This document shows, piece after piece, positions 1 through 6,296 of a stretch of DNA of 7,474 bases; within the stretch, counting starts at the first letter, position 1; each line of letters opens with the position of its first letter. The notes under the pieces are model-generated. The model was given only the letters and a program-made list of their open reading frames with translations. It had not been told where the DNA came from and did no database searches. The position numbers and the translations under genes were made by a program. The stretch is from Planctomycetes bacterium RIFOXYC2_FULL_41_27 (GTDB lineage Bacteria > Planctomycetota > Brocadiia > Brocadiales > Brocadiaceae), in assembly GCA_001828645.1 (NCBI GenBank), contig MHZD01000185.1, positions 1,221 through 8,694 on the forward strand. The letters are read 5' to 3'.

Positions 1-766
1 TTTTTATACAATCTTCCAACCGAGTTTTTATTTGCCTGACTTCTGACAATAACTGGCTATTTTCAGTGAAGGCAGCCCGTCCTACAATATCCGACTCAAG
101 GATTTTATCGTTATATGAAATAAACCCTAAAACCGGGATGCCATTCAATCCTTTTTCTATCAATGACCGATGGCTGTCGGAGTCCACTTTGTTACCCACG
201 GCAAAAATCGATTTGAGCCCAATATCATCGGCCAGCTTTTTAACCAGAAAGGCAGTTTGGATACTTTTGGAACCTGGTTCCACAATTACAATTAACGCAT
301 TCACTGACCTTACCGTGGCACGGCCGAGATGCTCTACCCCTGCCTCCATATCCACAATAACAACCTCGTCCCTTTGCACGATAAGGTGACTCAACAGCGC
401 CCTTAAAAAAGCGCTTTCAGGACACGCACACCCACCGCCCCCGCGTTTTATAGCGCCCAATACCATAAGCTTCATTCCTTCATGTTCCAGTGAAAGTTTT
501 TCAGGCAAATCAGAAACTGTGGGATTAAGCGAAAAAAATTTCCCGTATTCGTCTGAAGCGCCCGTACGTTCCTTTATTAAATCCTTCATCTGGCTGATTG
601 GCACTATCTCCGATACATTTTTGATACCCATCGTCACTGCCAGATTAGACACAGGGTCTGCGTCTATCGCAATAACCTTTTTCCCATTCTCCGCAAAAAC
701 CTTTGCAAGTGCAGCCACAAAGGTCGTCTTTCCAACACCGCCCTTACCAGAAACTGCAATTTTCAT
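1..766 (-). CDS. cooC: CooC-type nickel-insertion ATPase for CO dehydrogenase (3' end at or just beyond window edge)
   Basis: This cytoplasmic P-loop ATPase belongs to the MinD/SIMIBI class and resembles CooC, which uses ATP-driven dimerisation to help insert nickel into the C-cluster of anaerobic CO dehydrogenase. Translation from the ATG at 766 begins MKIAVSGKGGVGKTT, a deviant Walker A with both signature lysines (K8 and K13). A DADP motif follows near residue 40. Residues 108-117 read RGGGGCACPE, and C113-x-C115 is the metal-binding CxC that separates CooC from Mrp, NifH and MinD relatives. A switch-like IVDMEAG lies further on. The frame is open for 255 codons down to base 2, close to the usual full length of about 250-265 residues, so only the last few codons are missing. 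An AAAAGG ribosome site lies 8 bases upstream of the start. No CO dehydrogenase gene is visible, but one could lie beyond base 1. CO dehydrogenase maturation is inferred from the family; the family call is secure. Confidence 0.9.
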   Translation of the reverse strand, partial: MKIAVSGKGGVGKTTFVAALAKVFAENGKKVIAIDADPVSNLAVTMGIKNVSEIVPISQMKDLIKERTGASDEYGKFFSLNPTVSDLPEKLSLEHEGMKLMVLGAIKRGGGGCACPESAFLRALLSHLIVQRDEVVIVDMEAGVEHLGRATVRSVNALIVIVEPGSKSIQTAFLVKKLADDIGLKSIFAVGNKVDSDSHRSLIEKGLNGIPVLGFISYNDKILESDIVGRAAFTENSQLLSEVRQIKTRLEDCIK

Positions 767-816
767 AAATTTTACCTTTTAAATTCGAACAATATTAGTG
801 CAATCATTACTATTTA

Positions 817-845
817 CTAATAAATACTACATAAAAGTTTATCAA
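817..845 (-). promoter_or_regulatory. Possible promoter of cooC
   Basis: Read on the minus strand, TTGATA (840-845) is followed after 17 bases by TATTAG (817-822). These match the sigma-70 -35 consensus at five of six bases and the -10 consensus at four of six. The ATG of cooC is about 50 bases downstream. The region is very AT-rich, so chance matches are likely. The arm of a 10-base inverted repeat at 831-840 overlaps the -35 element and the spacer. Confidence 0.3.
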
Positions 846-888
846 AGTTCCAGAAGACAAACCATGAAAATTTTAAAAAAACTTTTAT
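831..888. repeat. 10-base inverted repeat upstream of cooC
   Basis: ATAAAAGTTT at 831-840 is exactly complementary to AAACTTTTAT at 879-888, with 38 bases between the arms. A smaller inverted pair, TATTAGT (793-799) and ACTAATA (816-822), lies closer to the cooC start. The pairs sit between the cupredoxin stop and the cooC start and overlap the possible promoter. They could be operator sites or a weak mRNA fold. The base composition makes coincidence quite possible. Confidence 0.3.
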
Positions 889-920
889 TAAGAGATACAT
901 CTTTGACTGAGCTATGAAAA

Positions 921-1556
921 TTATTTTAATTCAAACTCTACGGTAACTGATACATTCGCCTTTACTTCCACCTGCCTGTTTTCTGCCTTGTATCGCTCAT
1001 TCCACAACTTTACGATATATTTTCCTTCCGGCAGATTCGTGATTGAAAAATTCCCATCGTTATTGACTCTTGCAAAGTATGGATTTTGAAGGACCAGGAC
1101 GTAAGCAAGCATATCAACGTGCACATTGCACAGCATGGATGCAATCCCTAATTTGTTGAATGTGAACGACCTTACTTCACCCTTGAGCCACGTTCCCAGG
1201 TTCACGTTGTCTGCTACTGCATCTGGCGAATAGACGTTGTGTTGTACCATGTCGCTGTTCAGGAAATCTACCGTTGTCCCTTTTATCAAGGGAAGCACGT
1301 GTGGTATAAAGGTCATATTTTTTTGATCCATGACGGCATGTTCCTTCGGTGGATCGAAGGTATTTGTAACATTCTCTATATAGACAAGGGTGTTTCTTAG
1401 ATATTTGGCCTTTTTGGCCTTGACAGTGCCCTGAATCCTCCCCAGTCCTTTTTCTTCAGCAAAAGCATGATGAGCAGTACATGCCGTTACTAAGAATATT
1501 GCAAAAAATAAGATACTGAACGTTTTTCTATAAACCCGCATATTATTGCTGAACAT
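921..1556 (-). CDS. Secreted cupredoxin (type 1 copper, amicyanin-like loop) with C-terminal beta-sandwich segment
   Basis: This is a 211-residue exported protein, probably a small blue-copper electron carrier of the plastocyanin/methylamine-utilisation type. Residues 7-33 form a signal peptide. It could be cut after AFA (31-33), or VTAC (23-26) could act as a lipobox and make a lipoprotein. The copper fold follows: H106 in DMVQHNVYS, then C143-N-V-H146-V-D-M149. Together these would give the Cys-His-His-Met set of a type 1 site. The CxxHxxM spacing is the short loop seen in amicyanin; plastocyanin and pseudoazurin have CxxHxxxxM. Residues 160-211 (around GNFSITNLPEGKYIVKLW) resemble a carboxypeptidase-regulatory-like beta sandwich. 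GGAG lies 12 bases before the chosen start, which supports M1 over M6. The redox partner is unknown. The nearby cytochrome and Mo enzyme make periplasmic electron transfer plausible, but an inverted-repeat spacer separates this gene from that module. Confidence 0.82.
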   Translation of the reverse strand: MFSNNMRVYRKTFSILFFAIFLVTACTAHHAFAEEKGLGRIQGTVKAKKAKYLRNTLVYIENVTNTFDPPKEHAVMDQKNMTFIPHVLPLIKGTTVDFLNSDMVQHNVYSPDAVADNVNLGTWLKGEVRSFTFNKLGIASMLCNVHVDMLAYVLVLQNPYFARVNNDGNFSITNLPEGKYIVKLWNERYKAENRQVEVKANVSVTVEFELK

Positions 1557-1568
1557 AGCTGTAAAAAT

Positions 1569-1574
1569 CTCCTT
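1569..1574 (-). promoter_or_regulatory. Ribosome binding site of cupredoxin gene
   Basis: On the minus strand the sequence reads AAGGAG followed by A/T bases, 12 to 13 bases before the ATG at 1556. A second in-frame Met codon (residue 6) would lie about 27 bases away, so this site favours the longer start. Confidence 0.6.
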
Positions 1575-1596
1575 TTCTTAAATTATTCCGTTTAAG

Positions 1597-1700
1597 TCCC
1601 CCTTAAAAAAGGGGGATTCAGTGGGTTGTGTTTTTTCTGGGCTATCCCCGTTTTCACGAGGACAAGTTTACAACCCCCTAGCCCCCTTTTCTAAGGGGGA
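1597..1700. repeat. MITE/REP-like imperfect inverted repeat with nested hairpins
   Basis: The left arm (1597-1628) and right arm (1671-1700) are near-complementary over about 30 bases and flank a 42-base centre. Each arm is also a hairpin by itself: CCCCCTT, a four-base loop, then AAGGGGG, at 1598-1615 on the left and 1682-1699 on the right. Next to each hairpin is a GTGGGTTG/CAACCCCC-type segment that pairs across the centre. There is no open reading frame inside and no clear target-site duplication outside. C5/G5 hairpin units of this kind are typical of non-autonomous mobile or repetitive extragenic elements. The element fills most of the gap between the chaperone and cupredoxin genes. Neither hairpin is followed by a T-run on either strand, so it is not a classical terminator, though it could still reduce read-through or stabilise a 3' end. 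Confidence 0.65.
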
Positions 1701-1748
1701 TTCTCTATGCCATACATCGTATAACCCGCATGAATAAAATGAAAATTC

Positions 1749-2408
1749 CTATACAATTAGATTATGAGCAATGTCAAATTGCACAAAGTCGAGGTTAATT
1801 TCCGCAATGCAAATATAGAAATTATCCTTTGTTTTTTCACAGATTGTATTACATAATTTGGATAACCAGCAGGCGATATGGTCCTTTAAAAATCTCTCTT
1901 CGATATCACAAAGAGACCTTGCCAGCTTGGCATTTTTTTCTTTCCATGCCTTATGTTCCTCCTTACAAAGGGTAGCCATAAATGCCAACTCTATTCCGAT
2001 ATGGTCTGAAAGCTCGTAGTATTCATGGGGAATTTGAAACCCAAGCCTATGGTAAATTTTTTTTACATCTATAGCTGATTGCCCATTTAAATGCCCATCG
2101 CGGTATACTGATTCATAAGGCGCAACATATTTTGATAAAGGAACTTTAAAAAGATCATGATACTCCTGGACAAGGTTTTCAAACCATACGTTGTTTATAC
2201 ATTCCATCCTCGAGAGGGAATCTACGGTTTGGTTAGATATAAAGTTTGAAAATTCATAAGAACTTATCAACTCCATTACAATTTTAATAGTACTTATTGT
2301 TGGGGGTTTTAAAAATACAGAGGAAAGAAAGAAGTAAAAATTGCTTCGATCAAAAGCCAATTCCACATAGCTGTCAATTTTATTTTCTAACAAGTCTGGT
2401 AATCCCAT
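1749..2408 (-). CDS. TorD/DmsD-family molybdoenzyme maturation chaperone
   Basis: This cytoplasmic helical protein of 219 residues has the usual length of TorD-family chaperones. They bind the Tat signal of a partner molybdoenzyme, hold it until the molybdopterin cofactor and FeS cluster are in place, and then release it to the Tat translocon. Family hallmarks visible here are RSNFYFFLSSVF near residues 21-32, APYESVYRDG at 96-105, and ELSDHIGIELAFM at 132-144. The last matches the conserved E-x-x-DHxxxELxFM core. Four Cys residues lie in 177-200 with no recognised metal motif. The gene follows the FeS-subunit gene by 56 bases, and the Tat-dependent catalytic subunit lies two genes upstream, which makes that subunit the obvious client. 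The ribosome site is weak (a GGAT about 11 bases before the ATG), and a strong palindrome sits just upstream. The family is clear from motifs; client specificity is inferred from context. Confidence 0.88.
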   Translation of the reverse strand: MGLPDLLENKIDSYVELAFDRSNFYFFLSSVFLKPPTISTIKIVMELISSYEFSNFISNQTVDSLSRMECINNVWFENLVQEYHDLFKVPLSKYVAPYESVYRDGHLNGQSAIDVKKIYHRLGFQIPHEYYELSDHIGIELAFMATLCKEEHKAWKEKNAKLARSLCDIEERFLKDHIACWLSKLCNTICEKTKDNFYICIAEINLDFVQFDIAHNLIV

Positions 2409-2425
2409 TGTTATTTATCCATTCA

Positions 2426-2453
2426 GTAGAGACGCATTGCAATGCGTCTCTAC
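2426..2453. repeat. Perfect 28-base palindrome
   Basis: The half-site GTAGAGACGCATTG is followed immediately by its exact complement, giving 14 base pairs with no spacer. It lies in the 56-base gap between the FeS-subunit stop and the chaperone start. Palindromes with GTAGAGACG-type ends are known as dispersed intergenic repeats in several bacterial groups. Here it could be such a repeat, an RNA hairpin limiting chaperone expression, or a protein-binding site. No T-run follows, so intrinsic termination is unlikely. Confidence 0.75.
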
Positions 2454-2464
2454 CGTGTATTCAT

Positions 2465-3022
2465 TTACCACGGTTCCATCCATCCCCAATCAAAAGTAAC
2501 GGAAGGGTTGGTATAATTCCTTGGAGCAAACTCTGATGGGGTAGTGCCTGTATTGCCAACATCTTCGCCAAAATCAAGGGCTTTCCCAATGCACGTATTT
2601 ACACACGCTGGCTTTAAACCAGTAAGGGCGCTTCTATCGTCATTCAGTACTCTATGAACACAAAAGGTGCATTTCTCCATCTTTTTTGTGTTCTCATTAA
2701 ATACTGGGGCCCCGTAAGGACAGACCTTAGCACAATACTTACAGCCAATACATTTATCCCGGTTAATGAGCACAATGCCAAAATTTTCATCCTTGGTTAT
2801 GGCATTCACAGGACAGGATTTCAAACACGCTGGGTCTTTACAATGAAAACATGACATGGTGACAAAAAGACGCTTTGGTTTTGTTTCGGTCCCGCCTTGT
2901 TTTTCAACGACAGTTCTATACCGTGTCCCTTTAACAGTGTTTAACTCGGCATTGCAAGCCACAGCGCATGCCCTGCATCCAACACATTTAGCAAGATTTA
3001 TTGAGAAACCCAATTGACTCAT
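2465..3022 (-). CDS. Four-cluster [4Fe-4S] electron-transfer subunit (DmsB/PsrB/TtrB-like)
   Basis: This 185-residue ferredoxin-like beta subunit of a DMSO-reductase-family complex relays electrons between the Mo catalytic subunit and a partner. All sixteen Cys ligands for four cubane clusters are visible: C13-C16-C19-C23, C58-C61-C66-C70 (CxxCxxxxCxxxC), C91-C94-C97-C101, and C118-C121 with C140-C144. There is no Tat or Sec signal, as usual for this subunit, which is carried out with the Tat-bearing catalytic partner. The tail after residue 155 is Pro/Thr/Asn-rich and ends in aromatic residues (FDWGWMEPW). The gene starts 64 bases after the catalytic subunit's stop, with a strong AAAGGAGG site at 3033-3040. 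No membrane anchor gene follows; the chaperone gene does. The cluster content is certain. The substrate cannot be told from this subunit. Confidence 0.92.
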   Translation of the reverse strand: MSQLGFSINLAKCVGCRACAVACNAELNTVKGTRYRTVVEKQGGTETKPKRLFVTMSCFHCKDPACLKSCPVNAITKDENFGIVLINRDKCIGCKYCAKVCPYGAPVFNENTKKMEKCTFCVHRVLNDDRSALTGLKPACVNTCIGKALDFGEDVGNTGTTPSEFAPRNYTNPSVTFDWGWMEPW

Positions 3023-3032
3023 CTTCTCAAAG

Positions 3033-3040
3033 CCTCCTTT
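3033..3040 (-). promoter_or_regulatory. Strong Shine-Dalgarno for the FeS subunit
   Basis: AAAGGAGG on the minus strand lies 10 bases before the ATG at 3022. It is the best ribosome site in the window and fixes this start. It suggests that the FeS subunit is translated independently of the catalytic subunit upstream. Confidence 0.75.
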
Positions 3041-3041
3041 C

Positions 3042-3066
3042 TTTAACCACAGAGTTCACAGGGAGA
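3042..3066. repeat. Possible remnant of a CCACAGAG-type dispersed repeat
   Basis: The plus strand reads TTTAACCACAGAGTTCACAG followed by GGAG. CCACAGAG/CACAGAG-type tracts recur in intergenic regions of many bacterial genomes. Only one copy is present here, so this is recognition from memory and not a repeat shown within the window. It lies in the 64-base gap between the catalytic and FeS-subunit genes. Confidence 0.25.
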
Positions 3067-3086
3067 AAGCTTGTAGAATTCTTTTC

Positions 3087-6000
3087 TCACGTTTTTTCTA
3101 CCTTTACTTTAGTTATATGAAAACATGCCTGGCCGGAAATGGAATCTGTAAGGCATATATCTGAAAAATCAGGGTCGCCCCTCTGTATCAAATTTGCGTT
3201 TGGACCAACACCAATATTGGGGTCATACGCAGAATTTTCACCATCGATGCTATATGCCTTTGAACCAAACCATTCCCTTCCGAAATGGAAGTCAATGACA
3301 ACAGATTTTTGTCTGAGACCTTTAATTACCCTGACTTTGCCTTCCGTGCTTTGCCCATTAGGTGACGACACCTTGACTGTATCGCCGGTCAGTACACTAA
3401 GACTTGAGGCATCCGATGAGTTGAGATATATAAACCCTTCCGGCTGGAGTTCAAGCAGCCATTCATTGCTTGTCGACCTTGATTGAACGTGCCATGCCCT
3501 CTTGTAAGTATTCATAGTATATTTATATTCGGTGTCTTCGGGTTTATTTCCTTTTAGTCCTATATTTGGATCTTCCCAGGCAGGAATACCTGAATATTTT
3601 TCACCCGTAAGGACATTTTTGCTATGCGCAACCTTTTCTGAGAAAATGCTGATCAGATCACCATACCTGTTCTTTGCCCACCCCGATGCGTTTGGATCTT
3701 CAACCTGAGACGGATTTTCCCATCGACCACCCATTGTCATATATGATTCTGTGCTATCTCCGGGAGACCCAGATGCACCCTCATCGCCAAGTCCATTGGA
3801 AAAATCACCAAGTGCTAATGTCTCATCCCAGAATTGGTAAGCTGTGTCGAGGTGTTTACCCGTGCCCATTCCATCTGCGCCAAAATTTGGGAGAGCGAGT
3901 TTCTTTGCCATCTGAATCAACTGTTCATCATAGGGCATCGGCCCGCTCCAGGCTTCCAGCAGTTTGTCTGCGCTGCCAAAGGATGAACCATCCAAAGAAC
4001 TTCCATCTGGTATATATATCCTCGCTGATCTTCCTTCTATTGAAATATCCTTATATGAGCCAATTACAGGTCTCCGTATAGTAGCAGCTTTTGTTTTGAG
4101 TGTTGGATAACTGGTAAATGGCAATGAAAAACGCTCAAAATACGTACTGTCAGGGAGGATGTAGTCTGAAAGCGCTGCCGTTTCGTCCATGAAGATAGAA
4201 CAAGAAACAACAAGAGGAATTGCATAGCTATTGCCATTTTTCTTCGTCAGGGCATCCTTTACTCCCTGAGTATTTGGCTGTGTGTATGCGGGATTATGGA
4301 TATAAAACATCAATGCCTGGCATTTATAAGGATAACCAACTGCCATGCTGGGAATTGCTTCCTGAGTAACAACGCTTGCAACGGGATACCATTGTCTTGT
4401 GGGTGTTTTAAGTGTTCCTTCATATTTTGATCCTGCCCTGTCAATCCTCACACCGCTCGTCAAGCCGCTTGATACTGGTTTGGATGGTTCCTTTCCACCA
4501 AAGCGTTTTGATGTACAGTATCCGCCAACCCGATCCACCCTTCCGATAAGGGTATTCAAAATATTTACAGCCCGTGATGTCTGGTAACCATTTGTGTGAC
4601 CCCAGGATCCCCTGTATGCCTCAACGCATACTTTTTTATTACCACCTGACAATTCATCAGCCAGAGTCTGGATAGTGTCTGTTTTAACTTCGCAGAGTGA
4701 TGCCCATTCTTCTAAAGTCTTATTTGTTACCCAATCCTTTAAAAGTTTAAAGGATGTGGAACACTCATGGCCATTTACCATCCCTGACCAATCATGGGTA
4801 GCAGAAGCAGCATCGGAGTAAAGCGCAATACTTCCATCGGCCTTTCGTACCACAAAAGGCATTACCACTGGTGTTTCCGCATTGGCAGATGCAGCCTTTG
4901 TATTAAAGTTTCCCCTGGTGCAACCGTTTGTAGATGTCCCAAGAGTATTCGTTGTATCGTCCTTTTCTGGGTAATAGAGCGCCTCATCTCCAATCTTTAC
5001 AAAACCCTTTGATGGAAATGTGCTTGTATTTTGAACGTTTATAACCTTATCTGATGAACTGATATCTGATGCAAGAGTTGTTACCCCTTCAAATAGGCCC
5101 GCCTCAGATGCAGTGAGAAACTCCTCTCCCTTCCCTTCAGCAGTTTTAACGAGAAAAGTAGCATCTGTATAGTTTTTGTAACCGGCTGAGCTTGCAGCAT
5201 TCTCATTTGGTATCGAAAGATAATTACTTTGGTGGCGATTATTATCGAGTATCCATCGCATTATTCCCATGAGCAGTGCCAGGTCTGTTCCTGGTTTAAT
5301 TGGTATCCATGTGTCTGCCTTTGAGGCTGTATGAGTAAAGAATGGATCAACAACAATCAGCTTCCCGCCGTTAGACTTAAAAGCCATGAGCTTTCTAGCC
5401 CAATAGGGAGTGCCTACATTAGCTTCCAGGGGATTCGTCCCCAGGAGGATAAGGTATTCCACATTATCAAGATCAACCCGCATATATGAGTATTTTGCAG
5501 TTTTTGGTCCTGTAAAGGTGGTCTTGGCAGGTATTGAATAGTTGGCATTACAAAGGGATGAATGTTCAATATGGTTCACCGTTCCATAAGAATCGTTAAA
5601 TCTCTTCGTAATCTGTGAAATTTGATCCCGGCCTCTGATCCAGACATAGCGATTCGCCTTGAAACCGAAGTTTGCCGGGTCTCCGCTTTTGGCTTCAGAT
5701 GCATAATTTGTATCGTCGGTTGTAAGTTTTTCAGAAGCCCTTTTAGAAGAATCCGGTTTTCCTCGTATAGCTTTTAGACCTTCAAAAGCGCCTTCGGGAA
5801 GTGTTCCTCCATTTATGATCTCATCAAAAGCCAGTTTCCATGAGATAGCCTGCCATTTTCCTTCGCCCCTTGCACCGGTTCTCTTTAAAGGTTGTTTTAT
5901 GCGATACGGGTCATAAAGGGTTTTCAACCCGCCGTTGCCACGGGCACAGGGAGCGCCCGGGTATTTATCTGGCTCTGAAATGTCAGATAGGACAGCCTCT

Positions 6001-6296
6001 GTTCCTGCAGTAGAGTAATCATTGGTATGAGGACAAAATGGATTACCCTCGATCATCAGGGCTGCTCCATCTTTCACTTTAATCTGCAAGCCGCAACCGG
6101 CATTACACATCATACAGGCAGTACGGATAACCTGTACCCCAGCGTCTCCCACATTTGGATCTGGATTTATATCATCATCAATGGTATAAAGATTTTTCAA
6201 CTCAAAACCGCAGCCACAGATGGCTGCTGCAGTTATTGCACCCCCAATCTTAATAAACGTCCTGCGAGTGACCTTGAATTTATTTATAGAATTCAT
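3087..6296 (-). CDS. Tat-exported Mo-bisPGD oxidoreductase catalytic subunit (TtrA/PsrA/PhsA/ArrA-like)
   Basis: This 1069-residue catalytic subunit of the DMSO-reductase superfamily acts outside the cytoplasmic membrane. The chosen start at 6296 gives MNSINKFKVTRRTFIKIGGA, a short n-region with a Tat twin-arginine motif at R11-R12; a start at 6347 would add 17 unlikely residues. The cubane site is C61MMC64NAGC68 plus C117 in PCARGNGG, followed by LYDPYRIKQPLKR. The likely Mo ligand is C249 in EHSSLCNAN, a Cys-type active site. DPFFTHTASKAD and the C-terminal dinucleotide-binding domain (about 945-1065) complete the cofactor site. Length and layout resemble tetrathionate, polysulfide, thiosulfate or arsenate reductases, but the substrate cannot be assigned. 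C68 and C117 are 48 residues apart, longer than usual. Residues about 410-478 look inserted (see findings). The start overlaps the cytochrome gene by 17 bases, suggesting coupled translation. A CGC pair (C27, C29) lies at the end of the signal region. Confidence 0.88.
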   Translation of the reverse strand: MNSINKFKVTRRTFIKIGGAITAAAICGCGFELKNLYTIDDDINPDPNVGDAGVQVIRTACMMCNAGCGLQIKVKDGAALMIEGNPFCPHTNDYSTAGTEAVLSDISEPDKYPGAPCARGNGGLKTLYDPYRIKQPLKRTGARGEGKWQAISWKLAFDEIINGGTLPEGAFEGLKAIRGKPDSSKRASEKLTTDDTNYASEAKSGDPANFGFKANRYVWIRGRDQISQITKRFNDSYGTVNHIEHSSLCNANYSIPAKTTFTGPKTAKYSYMRVDLDNVEYLILLGTNPLEANVGTPYWARKLMAFKSNGGKLIVVDPFFTHTASKADTWIPIKPGTDLALLMGIMRWILDNNRHQSNYLSIPNENAASSAGYKNYTDATFLVKTAEGKGEEFLTASEAGLFEGVTTLASDISSSDKVINVQNTSTFPSKGFVKIGDEALYYPEKDDTTNTLGTSTNGCTRGNFNTKAASANAETPVVMPFVVRKADGSIALYSDAASATHDWSGMVNGHECSTSFKLLKDWVTNKTLEEWASLCEVKTDTIQTLADELSGGNKKVCVEAYRGSWGHTNGYQTSRAVNILNTLIGRVDRVGGYCTSKRFGGKEPSKPVSSGLTSGVRIDRAGSKYEGTLKTPTRQWYPVASVVTQEAIPSMAVGYPYKCQALMFYIHNPAYTQPNTQGVKDALTKKNGNSYAIPLVVSCSIFMDETAALSDYILPDSTYFERFSLPFTSYPTLKTKAATIRRPVIGSYKDISIEGRSARIYIPDGSSLDGSSFGSADKLLEAWSGPMPYDEQLIQMAKKLALPNFGADGMGTGKHLDTAYQFWDETLALGDFSNGLGDEGASGSPGDSTESYMTMGGRWENPSQVEDPNASGWAKNRYGDLISIFSEKVAHSKNVLTGEKYSGIPAWEDPNIGLKGNKPEDTEYKYTMNTYKRAWHVQSRSTSNEWLLELQPEGFIYLNSSDASSLSVLTGDTVKVSSPNGQSTEGKVRVIKGLRQKSVVIDFHFGREWFGSKAYSIDGENSAYDPNIGVGPNANLIQRGDPDFSDICLTDSISGQACFHITKVKVEKT
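4863..5069 (-). other. Inserted beta-rich module inside the Mo catalytic subunit
   Basis: This stretch encodes residues about 410-478 of the catalytic subunit. It reads like a self-contained module: D/S/T-rich strands, STFPSKGFVKIGDEALYY, then NGCTRGNFNTKAAS and ETPVV. The order FP-x-x-G-x-x-x-IG-x-E-x-x-x-Y ... GCTRG ... T-x-A-A-S is one I associate with small beta domains in phage tail and surface proteins, not with molybdoenzymes. The flanking sequence (LTASEAGLFEG before, VVRKADGSIALY after) looks like ordinary enzyme sequence. The boundaries are approximate. Confidence 0.55.

Noticed and set aside
66..782. Plus-strand frames of 107 and 87 codons (66-389 and 519-782)
   Set aside because: They lie antisense inside cooC, show no recognisable family, and the minus-strand frame has clear CooC motifs.
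1597..1700. GC-rich hairpins as intrinsic terminators for the chaperone or cupredoxin gene
   Set aside because: Neither hairpin is followed by a run of T on either strand, and the two-arm symmetry fits a repeat element better.
1557..1748. Promoter for the cupredoxin gene in the spacer
   Set aside because: I found no convincing -35/-10 pair at proper spacing on the minus strand, although the gene may well have its own promoter.
2426..2453. CRISPR repeat or phage attachment site
   Set aside because: There is a single copy with no spacer array, integrase or tRNA nearby; it is only a perfect palindrome.
2297..2854. Plus-strand frames at 2297-2536 and 2654-2854
   Set aside because: They are antisense to the chaperone and FeS-subunit genes; the conserved Cys and TorD motifs are on the minus strand.
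3139..5012. Several plus-strand frames (3139-3486, 3674-4081, 4399-4587, 4794-5012)
   Set aside because: All lie inside the Mo catalytic subunit in the opposite sense and have no recognisable domain.
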